Source: Aedes albopictus
Lineage: Eukaryota; Arthropoda; Insecta; Diptera; Culicidae
Assembly (NCBI RefSeq): GCF_035046485.1
Contig: NC_085137.1
Span: forward strand, 377,084,706-377,148,705
Direction of reading: 5' to 3'
DNA: 64,000 nucleotides
The notes under the pieces: model-generated
Database searches by the model: none
What the model was told of the DNA's origin: nothing
Seen by the model: the letters and a program-made list of their open reading frames with translations, nothing else
Program-made: the position numbers and the translations under genes
In this document: positions 55,701 to 58,846 of the stretch, one piece after another
How positions within the stretch are numbered: position 1 is the first letter of the stretch
Layout of the letters: each line of letters starts with the position of its first letter

Positions 55701-56496
55701 TTTCGCTCGGTATATCTGTTTAACATGCTCAATTGGGGTCAGCATAAAGAAAAGACGGCTATTGATATAGGGTGACTTTTGATATTTTCGGCAATTTGGT
55801 CTCTTCGTCATGAGAGTGTTTTATCGATCAAATAACAAACCTGGTCATATAATTTAGTTTGGCTGAGAAAGTTTTGAAGCTTATTTTCAGACCAACAGGA
55901 TTAAGAAAAACCTCCCCATGGTGAAGAGAACAATACTGCCGAAAAGGCATTAGCTTTCCTATATAGGAACAGAATTTCAGTGTATAGGTACATTAGAATT
56001 GGCCTCTGCAGATGATGCCGCACCATTCTGGGGTAGTCAGAAATGCTAACTTTGAAGTGATTTACTCGAAAGGGGTTTCCCGCAGAAAACGGCTGACCAA
56101 ACACTTTTCGATACCCTATCACGAACGATTTGATATAGTTGAACCATATTTGCTGGATTTCATTAAAAAATGATTAAATTTTAGGAGTATTTTCATGGAT
56201 GACCATCCGGGTGCCCTACCAGGAAACCCTGTCCTGATTTGCAATTCGATTAAACTCATCAATAGATTTATGTTCAAGTGAATTTTGGTCTGCCACAGTT
56301 TCATCAAATTTTTAATAAATAAAATAAGCATGTGCCAATGTTTTCTGCTGGATTTTACGGATCAACATCAAACGTATTAACTAGGTCACTAATGGCTGTC
56401 ATATATTCAGCAATGTTCCTAAAGCAACAAAACCAAAAACTGCAATAAATTATTCACTTTTGTTTATCGATATAATATACTAACCGTCTTTTCCAT
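25677..56496 (-). CDS. TpnC: Troponin C, five coding exons (spliced)
   Basis: Calcium-sensing subunit of the muscle thin-filament troponin complex, partner of troponin I and T. I assembled it from five minus-strand exons: 56485-56496, 46179-46203, 26144-26410, 25769-25900 and 25677-25705. They total 465 nt, giving 154 residues plus stop, close to the usual 150-160 for insect TnC. Every intron is GT-AG and all phases agree. EF-hand loops lie at about residues 22-33, 58-69, 99-110 and 135-146. Loops II (DEDESGQLEFNE) and IV (DADGSGTVDFEE) keep acidic positions 1 and 3 and a Glu at 12. Loop I has Val and loop III has Ser at position 12, so neither should bind calcium. From family knowledge, this II+IV pattern fits F2-like insect TnC rather than the single-site F1 type. 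The C-terminus FMEVMTGE is typical. Introns are 10,281, 19,768, 243 and 63 bp. The exact paralog is not assigned. Exon 1 is the least certain part. Confidence 0.88.
25769..25900 (-). CDS. TpnC: Troponin C coding exon 4 (EF-hands 3 and 4)
   Basis: 132 nt. The split codon G|CC makes Ala102, followed by KGFIPVDS, which finishes degenerate loop III, then the KQILRELDG helix, the acidic EEELDDIVDE helix and loop IV DADGSGTVDFE. The acceptor is CTATCTTCCAG (25901-25911) and the donor is GTACTG (25763-25768). Both phases match the neighbouring exons. Confidence 0.96.
26144..26410 (-). CDS. TpnC: Troponin C coding exon 3 (EF-hands 1 and 2)
   Basis: 267 nt covering residues 13-102 in part. It holds degenerate EF-hand I (DKDKTGSIPTDV), intact EF-hand II (DEDESGQLEFNE), the central linker with its ALRKELREVFMMYDKE helix, and the start of loop III. 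The acceptor is CTCCCTCTCCAG and the donor is GTTAGT after GGAAG. The reading frame is open throughout with no lesions. Confidence 0.96.
26780..26965 (+). mobile_element. Feilai-like SINE, old degenerate copy
   Basis: ATTCAGCATGACCATG, GGTGACGGGCTCGATTTC (B-box region) and GAGCTGAGAAGC...CCAGTGGGGACG match the order of blocks in the intact copy at 63275-63556, with substitutions and small insertions throughout. Confidence 0.65.
27531..27770. mobile_element. Foldback MITE, TIR CTGCCCCTCTTGGCATGTCA
   Basis: The left arm CTGCCCCTCTTGGCATGTCA continues GTCCCAT. The right arm is its inverted match (ATGGGACTGACATGCGAAGA, then GGGGCAG). About 190 bp of loop. Flanking duplication is unclear. No coding capacity. 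Confidence 0.75.
27900..28970. repeat. Degenerate tandem repeat, ~320-bp period
   Basis: Anchors recur at about 28280, 28600 and 28925 (ATACAAATGGCC / ATACACATGGACC / ATACAAATGACC, each followed by a TTTGGAAGT-like string). Other anchors recur near 28140 and 28750 (AGGTCATCCAAA) and near 28490 and 28810 (CTCTACTCTTGT). No coding potential. Confidence 0.65.
28970..29400. repeat. Degenerate GGAATTCCTCCAG-type interspersed repeat
   Basis: Irregular 20-30 bp units of the form CAGGAATTCCTCnAGnAATT. The same low-complexity family appears, mostly inverted, at 34270-36640, 43930-44100, 46450-47060 and 48300-49290. Confidence 0.7.
29401..30108 (+). pseudogene. Non-LTR retrotransposon 3' fragment (RT C-terminal region)
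   Basis: C-terminal part of a pol ORF from a different family than the RTE-like copies. Visible motifs are AAGLTINGNKTK, ENVESFQYLGS, KIRIFYLNVKSV, YASETW, LQVFINRCLRFI, AWWPHN and KWRWVGRTLRRGGNEI, then NLTWPQVKAMAG and a stop at about 30106. One frameshift falls near 29578. The RT catalytic core is absent (5' truncated). Confidence 0.8.
30109..30250 (-). mobile_element. tRNA-derived SINE, family B, minus copy
   Basis: The reverse strand reads CGTGGCCGAGCGGTCG, then GGGTTCGATTCCCGCTCCAG and GGGGAAAACTTGTCG. It is inserted right behind the retrotransposon stop codon. Related copies lie at 30733-30935 and 39884-40100. Confidence 0.72.
30262..30695 (+). pseudogene. RTE-like retrotransposon 3' fragment
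   Basis: REFIYLGSLLTADN and VSREIRRRIISGSRAYYGLQ match the C-terminal part of the copy at 2741-5778 almost residue for residue. YGHDTWTMFEEDLQAF and MADNNPVK follow with frameshifts. It stops abruptly before the end of the ORF. Confidence 0.85.
30733..30935 (+). mobile_element. tRNA-derived SINE, family B
   Basis: TTCGTGGCCGTGCGGC (A-box region), GTGGGTTCAATTCCCGCTCC (B-box region), GGGGAAAACTTTTCGT body, and a tail around GGTTGAAGACGGTGT. Head and body match the minus copy at 30109-30250. Confidence 0.75.
30936..31279 (+). other. Probable leader of the R1/LOA-like element
   Basis: A GC-richer stretch (CGGCACCC, CCGTGGCGTAGCC, ACTCTCGGGTGG) that continues, across a hAT insertion, into the ORF1 sequence at 31811. 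Leader identity is inferred from position. The CTAAGAGG at 31272-31279 is the left TSD of that insertion. Confidence 0.4.
31280..31810. mobile_element. hAT-type element, 531 bp, perfect 8-bp TSD
   Basis: Left end CAGGGGCGTACACTTTCG and right end (reverse complement) CAGGGTCGTGCAATTTCG. Flanked by CTAAGAGG on both sides (31272-31279, 31811-31818). No transposase. It sits just upstream of the ORF1 start of the host retroelement. Confidence 0.93.
31819..32253 (+). pseudogene. R1/LOA-like ORF1 (gag), segment 1
   Basis: Starts with MTTKSINRVIQSG near 31830 and runs through a basic, then a Leu/Lys-rich helical region (LKQDLLKISKLLALAKKKYD) with one in-frame stop near 32089. It ends at the 8-bp target AGGAGCGG, where a 4.6-kb hAT element interrupts it. 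It continues at 36858. ORF1 proteins of this group package RNA; the identification rests on the downstream zinc knuckles and endonuclease. Confidence 0.7.
34140..34205 (+). other. tRNA-like fragment (B-box type), probable SINE scrap
   Basis: GGTATAGCGAATACGGAGTC, then AGGTTCTAATCCCACC and a T-rich end. It resembles the T arm and 3' part of a tRNA, without a complete 5' half. Confidence 0.35.
34270..36640. repeat. Long GGAATTCCTGGAAGAAT-type degenerate repeat field
   Basis: Roughly 2.4 kb of irregular 20-33 bp units built around AGGAATTCCTGGA, AGAAATTCC and GGAGAAATCC. They give Ile/Pro- or Phe/Leu-rich spurious ORFs on the minus strand. It fills the hAT element at 32254-36849. Confidence 0.7.
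36858..37548 (+). pseudogene. R1/LOA-like ORF1 (gag), segment 2 with zinc knuckle
   Basis: Continuation of ORF1 after the 4.6-kb insertion: SSQMYSFIFAGNATMQN, then several frameshifts and stops, then VGWSVCPLS and FKCFEQGHNPCACKGPDRS, a CCHC zinc-knuckle region typical of non-LTR gag proteins. It is cut at the target GACAGGAG (37541-37548) by the next hAT element and resumes at 39011. Confidence 0.8.
37641..38696. mobile_element. hAT-type element nested in 37549-39002, perfect 8-bp TSD
   Basis: Left end TAGGGTGATCATATGG and right end (reverse complement) TAGGGTGACCATATGG. Flanked by CACGCACG (37633-37640, 38697-38704). TGTCCTCCTT motifs recur near both ends. It carries a further MITE at 38151-38326. 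No transposase ORF. Confidence 0.94.
38151..38326. mobile_element. Harbinger-like MITE, TIR GGGGCTGTCCATAAACCACG, copy A
   Basis: 176 bp with a 20-bp inverted repeat and 3-bp flanks TAT/TAT. It has two poly-G tracts and an internal ATGACCA / TGACCAC symmetry. Copy B is at 58576-58740. The 3-bp TSD and GGG-type terminus suggest PIF/Harbinger (inference). Confidence 0.88.
39011..39120 (+). pseudogene. R1/LOA-like ORF1, segment 3 (second zinc knuckle)
   Basis: Reads LCQKCGVEGHIAKECSSAPKC, a canonical CX2CX4HX4C knuckle, directly continuing segment 2 when the intervening hAT element and one 8-bp repeat are ignored. Confidence 0.85.
39141..39885 (+). pseudogene. R1/LOA-like ORF2, endonuclease domain (truncated)
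   Basis: MQVTQLNMNHCEAAQQ is the start typical of R1/LOA-group APE endonucleases. Further motifs are PNNWNWVADKA, YYCSFYAPPRWP, VVIGGDFNA (catalytic GDFNA), WGSRSTSARGW and YSDHPVIRY (catalytic SDH). There is a stop after GDFNA, a frameshift near 39720 and an unassigned stretch at about 39240-39360. The ORF ends where a SINE begins; no RT follows. Confidence 0.82.
39884..40100 (+). mobile_element. tRNA-derived SINE, family B, diverged copy
   Basis: CCTCGTAGCCGTGCGGTTAG, AAGGGTTCGATTCCCGCTTC, GATGAAACTTTTCGTGAGAA and GCTGAAGACGTTGTCC are followed by an A-run (40091-40100). It has the same block order as the SINE at 30733-30935. Confidence 0.75.
40421..40475 (-). mobile_element. SINE family A, 3' fragment (minus)
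   Basis: TTATCTTTATTAACGAGATT, then CAGGGCTGGTTCATCTCGGC, matches the 3' end of the copy at 61920-62098. Confidence 0.55.
40947..41043. mobile_element. 97-bp MITE, TIR CCCAACAAAC, TA TSD
   Basis: CCCAACAAAC...GTTTCTTGGG inside TA/TA (40945-40946, 41044-41045), inserted in the second RTE-like element just after its endonuclease start. Confidence 0.82.
42228..42721. mobile_element. AT-rich MITE, TIR CCCGAGCAG, 2-bp TSD
   Basis: Left end CCCGAGCAGAGGAGAATAGC and right end (reverse complement) CCCGAGCAGAAGAAAATAAC. Removal with one TC duplicate restores the host codons CAA CAT CAG GCT GGA (QHQAG), fixing the boundaries. The interior is rich in AATAACAT/ATGTTATT. Related pieces occur at 57846 (left TIR) and 61690-61880 (interior). 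Confidence 0.9.
43926..44382. other. Degenerate repeat and AT-rich spacer
   Basis: The first 170 bp are GAAATTCTTGAAG-type degenerate repeat. The rest is AT-rich with nothing recognised. Confidence 0.35.
44383..44872. mobile_element. MITE with ACCAGTTAT motifs, TA TSD
   Basis: Left end GGCTCAAGGTACCAGTTATG and right end (reverse complement) GGGTGCCTGTACCAGTTATC, flanked by TA (44381-44382, 44873-44874). The ACCAGTTAT / ATAACTGGTAC motif recurs inside at about 44600 and 44680. Confidence 0.75.
45200..46178 (-). promoter_or_regulatory. GC-richer unique block beside micro-exon 2
   Basis: Stands out from the AT-rich intron by its CpG content (CCGCGGGAG, GCCGGCCGAAAC, CGACGACGACGACC), a CA repeat and lack of transposon signatures. 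On the minus strand it contains a small open frame with a good start context at about 45876-45993 (MKNLSTEEPLSLEKIP..., ending in a Lys/Arg-rich tail). It could be an alternative promoter or an alternative exon of troponin C, or a separate gene start. I cannot decide. Confidence 0.3.
46179..46203 (-). CDS. TpnC: Troponin C coding exon 2 (25-bp micro-exon)
   Basis: Encodes ELSKDQLK plus the first base of the next codon. This is the N-terminal helix that precedes the LKASFDAFD segment of exon 3, equivalent to the DLTPEQIAVL stretch of other insect TnCs. The acceptor is a pyrimidine-rich tract ending CCACAG (46204-46206 side) and the donor is GTACAT (46173-46178). Phase 0 in and phase 1 out fit exons 1 and 3 exactly: the split codon reads G|TG, Val. 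It would be missed by any ORF-length filter. Confidence 0.82.
46450..47060. repeat. Degenerate GGAATCC/AGAAATCC-type repeat
   Basis: Irregular units similar to those at 34270-36640, for example GGAATAATCCTTGAATCAGG and AGAAATCTCAGA. No coding features. Confidence 0.6.
47095..47490. repeat. GCATAATnATnTTTG-type minisatellite, split by a MITE
   Basis: Imperfect 15-18 bp units such as TTGCCATAATGATCATTTG and TTATGTCAAATGACG, repeated at 47095-47205 and again at 47404-47490. The MITE at 47233-47401 sits between the two halves. Confidence 0.65.
47233..47401. mobile_element. MITE, TIR CAGTCAGGTCTTTTTTTTAC, TA TSD
   Basis: 169 bp. CAGTCAGGT...ACCTGACTG style ends, TA on both sides (47231-47232, 47402-47403), and ACGCGG/CCGCGT subterminal repeats. 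The TA flank and CAGT terminus suggest a Tc1/mariner-type relative. Confidence 0.88.
47611..48173. mobile_element. Tc1/mariner-type foldback element, TA TSD
   Basis: 563 bp. Termini CAGTGTCGGACAAAACAATA and its exact complement, flanked by TA (47609-47610, 48174-48175). The arms stay recognisably complementary for about 200 bp (for example CATCAAAAGTTACAGATAT against its inverse). No transposase. CAGTG-TA is typical of Tc1-like ends. Confidence 0.92.
48300..49290. repeat. Degenerate GAAATTTCTGAAG-type repeat
   Basis: About 1 kb of irregular 20-30 bp units (AGAAATCCATGA, GGAATTTTTGAAAT, AGAATTTCCGAAG), the same loose family as at 34270-36640. Confidence 0.6.
49558..49934. mobile_element. hAT-type element, 377 bp, near-perfect 8-bp TSD
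   Basis: Left end CAGGGATGCCATATATTC and right end (reverse complement) CAGGCATGCCAGATGTTT. Flanks are TTCTAGAC and CTCTAGAC (7 of 8 identical). ATACAGATTTT motifs recur inside. It carries the hairpin MITE at 49661-49815. Confidence 0.85.
49661..49815. mobile_element. Short hairpin MITE, 2-bp TSD, copy 2
   Basis: About 80% similar by eye to the copy at 4102-4260 (TAGATGTTGCATAAGATGAT, GGAGGCCATATGCG). Ends are CCCAGACAACCAG and CTGGTTGACTGAG, flanked by TA. It folds along nearly its whole length. Confidence 0.88.
51002..51843. mobile_element. hAT-type element nested in 50041-52531, 8-bp TSD
   Basis: Left end TAGGGATAATGGAAATTCGC and right end (reverse complement) TAGGGACAATGGAAATTCGC. Flanks are TTAATTGA and CTAATTGA (7 of 8). 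TTTCGCGG motifs recur subterminally. Its centre is occupied by the palindrome at 51205-51615. Confidence 0.87.
51205..51615. mobile_element. Palindromic foldback element, ~200-bp arms
   Basis: The left arm (TTGCAAAGAGTTACACTCAC, CAATCAAGAAACGATGTATG, CTCCACGAGGTGA) is mirrored by the right arm around a centre at about 51411. It fits a foldback MITE inserted in the hAT element. Exact ends and TSD are not clear. Confidence 0.82.
52534..53275 (-). pseudogene. R1/LOA-group RT fragment (minus strand)
   Basis: On the minus strand, PQGRVFSPLLWLLVVDDLL (53140-53215) is followed by VGYADDVVIIVRG (about 53090-53130), the RT catalytic motif. Further downstream comes AKLNKNQRTACIAISGAVRS, TPTLALDAMLQLP (about 52590-52690), the conserved C-terminal block of this group. 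Several stops and frameshifts. Its 3' side is cut at the TA target of the 50041-52531 element. Confidence 0.82.
53561..54222. mobile_element. Foldback MITE, ~300-bp arms, TA TSD
   Basis: Termini GAGTGGGTC and GACCCAGTC inside TA (53559-53560, 54223-54224). The arms pair over most of their length (CGCATTGCGATTGAAATTTG, GCCGAAGACCGCAAAGTGAT and their inverses) around a short centre near 53900. Confidence 0.85.
54225..54671. other. No recognised feature
   Basis: AT-rich intron sequence, nothing recognisable. Confidence 0.3.
54672..55405 (+). pseudogene. RTE-like RT remnant, heavily decayed
   Basis: MIEHGFPTKRIRLVTLNRLK matches the YGFPVKLIRLIKATM block of the copy at 40600-43925. LGHEFWALKKANRKAIGVFE (about 55128) matches the YGHETWTLRAEDQRALGVFE block, and HGRLRWAGYVARM (about 55305) the GRLRWAGHV block. 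The order is correct, with deletions between blocks. Confidence 0.72.
55430..55550 (+). pseudogene. RTE-like 5' endonuclease scrap
   Basis: GTAGATCCCTCGACCTCATC ... GCATACTCGCGGATGTACTG aligns with the endonuclease start of the copy at 2741 (CGATCCCTCAACTTCATTGG ... ACTCGTCGATCTAGTG). It lies downstream of 3' sequence, so the remnant is rearranged or a second insertion. Confidence 0.6.
55551..56484. other. TpnC: No recognised feature (intron 1)
   Basis: AT-rich sequence without a recognised repeat or coding exon, next to the proposed exon 1 donor. Confidence 0.3.
56485..56496 (-). CDS. TpnC: Troponin C coding exon 1 (start codon, MEKT)
   Basis: Four codons, MEKT, end in phase 0 at a GTTAGT donor (56479-56484). 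This matches the phase-0 start of the next exon. An in-frame TGA lies 19 codons upstream (56551-56553), so this ATG would be the true N-terminus. The AT-rich upstream sequence looks like an insect 5' UTR. Very short first coding exons are known in insect troponin C genes. The call is inference from phase and signals; another 5' exon in the 10-kb intron could be used instead. Confidence 0.55.
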
Positions 56497-57720
56497 GATG
56501 AATAGGTACTTAAGCGTAGACTTTAATAATAAATATAAAGAAACAAGCAATCAATTAAAAAATCACAACTCTTAATCACTTTTCACTCGCACAACTCGTT
56601 TCGCTTCTTTCTTCTCCACTCGGGGCACGCTTGTGGACCGCAGGCGAGAAATCAATTAATCGTCAAGCCAGAAACGTTTCAGCCTTTTGTGTCACCGAAC
56701 CGAATCTTCCTCAGCTGCTGTCGCCAAACCTCCGTCACCACACACCCGACACCGCGGTTGGCTCTTGGCGATCGATTCGACTTTGCAAATTACAATTGAT
56801 TGCTAAAAGCGAATTTCCTCGAATGGCGACGTGCAGCACGCTGTGCCCTAGCTTTGTGCTGCCGCTGCTCCTCGTCGTCTGTGTCTGCGATCGATTGTGA
56901 TGCTGTCTATTTTAATTCCACTCTGCTGCTGCGCTGCTGAATCAACATCGCCTAACTAACCGGGAGTAATCCTCATTCGGCAACGACCACTTCGATAAAG
57001 CTCGGAAAAATGTTGCACGTCGCCAAATCCAAAAGGAAATCAAACAGTAGTTTTTCACACTCGATCTGACCTTTAACAAGCAGAAAACAACGCAAAAATT
57101 CTCAGAAACTGAATTCCACCACCAACCTAGCACCTGGTCCTAGACTTTTGCGGAAAACTGACCAATGCCAGCGACGCGTGGCACCAGTTGGCGCATCACA
57201 AACACCACCTAGAACAAAAACAGTGACTAATCCCACTGGCAAAACAATACAATCGCACACGGGGATCTTCCCCAAAACCGACAACAACTCTGAATCAATC
57301 ACGAAGAGCCACAGCAACGAGCCAGAGCCAGAGCGCGCGCACGATCCTGCGAGATAATCCGCGTGTGGGACCCAAAAAACGCGCGCGACACACACCACTC
57401 TACTATCTCCGGGGACGACGGACGCCGACTGCCGCCGTAGTAGGAGCGCGCGTATTGATCTGACCAACGGCAGTAGCAGCCAGCGTCCCGGAATGGCAAT
57501 GGCACACCGGTGCGCAATTTTGGGATCACTGGCGCTCGCTCGTTGGCCAATCCGTTTGTCTGATCATGGCGGCGCGGAATGAAATCCTGGGCGCTTGACT
57601 CTCTGACTCTCTCTCTGGAACAGCAGAGTCGGATCGGGGTTGGTTGTGAGGTTTGTGAATTTTCATTCAGGAAGTGATCATTTCTCAGCATCCGTAAATG
57701 ATGTAACTTTTTTGGCCGAT
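56497..57720 (-). promoter_or_regulatory. TpnC: Probable troponin C 5' UTR and promoter region
   Basis: This stretch lies directly upstream of the proposed start codon on the minus strand. It is clearly richer in G+C and in CpG than its surroundings and holds no recognisable transposon. It has a TCAGT initiator-like site near 57093-57113 and a CT/GA-rich tract at about 57598-57618 that could bind GAGA-type factors. I see no TATA box at a convincing distance. Assignment is by position and base composition only. Confidence 0.4.
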
Positions 57721-57845
57721 TTTTGACAACTCCTCCCCCGTCGTAGCCTTTTCCCTACTGATAGATTGCTCCAGAAATTATAAGCATAACTTTTCAGCCT
57801 AGCCATTCGGAATGAATGCGAAAAAAACCTTATTTTCACACATAT

Positions 57846-57960
57846 CCCGAGCAGAAGGGCATACCTTACAAATACCATGCGAAGAGCAATATGTGATCTA
57901 ATACTTAAAATTGTTATTGCTGCGTTATTCTACGAAATATTATAAAACATCACAATAACT
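57846..57960. mobile_element. Left end of a CCCGAGCAG-type MITE (partial)
   Basis: CCCGAGCAGAAGGGCATACC matches the terminus of the MITE at 42228-42721. No matching right end is found nearby, so it is truncated or solitary. Confidence 0.5.
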
Positions 57961-57961
57961 G

Positions 57962-58420
57962 TTGGAGGTATTTAAGCAGATTTTGGTATTAATGTGGTAC
58001 CGTATGCGTGATAATGTTTGCACTATCGAACAAATAAGGTACCCATATCACCTGTACACACAATGTCTTGGTTTTTATTGCATGCACGTAAGCTCTAACT
58101 CATATCACAGTAGGTTGCGGATAAAGAAAGCTATCGCTGCCACCAAAAATAAGATTTGGGTGAATTATATGCGCTCAATGAGAAAAATGGCAAAGAAACA
58201 CGAAATCAGCGACTTACCGGCATGGTATATCGAAAAGGAAAATTACGGTGGCCTTTATGATCCTTCGACCATAGAAAAAAAAACTTACATTATTACCAAT
58301 GCCATCCAGGAGCTACGAGTAGCGCCATATAAGAAAGTCTTGAATTTGCCCGAACGCAACCTCCGTTTTTTTTCGATTTCCGAAAAACTATCGATCCGTA
58401 TCAAATTCCAGAATCAATAG
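57962..58420 (+). CDS. Unidentified ORF, possible 3' exon
   Basis: Open for 152 codons, of which the second two-thirds looks more protein-like: basic, with KKAIAATKNKIWVNYMRSMR, SDLPAWYIEKENYGGLYDP and YKKVLNLPERNLRFF. A fair splice acceptor (TCATATCACAG) ends near 58109, and AATAAA occurs at about 58483. So the real unit may be a terminal exon from about 58110, rather than an ORF starting at 57962. I do not recognise the family. It could be a host gene fragment, a retrogene or an element-encoded protein. Confidence 0.35.
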   Translation: MEVFKQILVLMWYRMRDNVCTIEQIRYPYHLYTQCLGFYCMHVSSNSYHSRLRIKKAIAATKNKIWVNYMRSMRKMAKKHEISDLPAWYIEKENYGGLYDPSTIEKKTYIITNAIQELRVAPYKKVLNLPERNLRFFSISEKLSIRIKFQNQ

Positions 58421-58575
58421 TTATTATAACTTTTGTTTGTGTGTCAATATCTACACCATTAGGTAATGTCAAAATAGAAAAATAAATTCAAAAATTGATA
58501 ATCTTGACTTTGACACTACCACGGATGCTTTTCGACATTTGCGCGTGGACAATTCACGAGCTAGGTTGCCACTTA

Positions 58576-58740
58576 GGGGCTGTCCATAAACCAGGTGGTA
58601 ATGAGGGGGGGGGGGAGTTCGGCCAATGACCATTTTGTATGGACGAAAAAAAAATTGTATGGACTAATGACCACGTGGGGGGGGGGGGGGGGGGGTTGAG
58701 CAGTCCCATAAAAATGACCACGTGGTTTATGGACAACCCC
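58576..58740. mobile_element. Harbinger-like MITE, TIR GGGGCTGTCCATAAACCA, copy B
   Basis: 165 bp, flanked by TTA on both sides (58573-58575, 58741-58743), with the same architecture and poly-G tracts as copy A at 38151-38326. Confidence 0.9.
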
Positions 58741-58846
58741 TTAGTCATTATGCAAGTGTTAAACTAAGAAAATCAACGCTTTTTATTCACAGCCTACTAT
58801 GATATGAGTTATAGCTTAAATGCCTGCAAATAAAACCAATACATTG

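Larger units (their letters stand above)
46204..56484 (-). other. TpnC: Troponin C intron 1 (10.3 kb)
   Basis: Bounded by the GTTAGT donor of exon 1 and the CCACAG acceptor of the micro-exon. It contains nested DNA transposons, retroelement remnants and degenerate repeat. Validity depends on exon 1. Confidence 0.55.

Noticed and set aside
57102..57691. Overlapping minus-strand ORFs of 121 and 130 codons upstream of troponin C
   Set aside because: They occur in a GC-richer, stop-poor region, overlap in different frames and show no domain; more likely promoter or 5' UTR.
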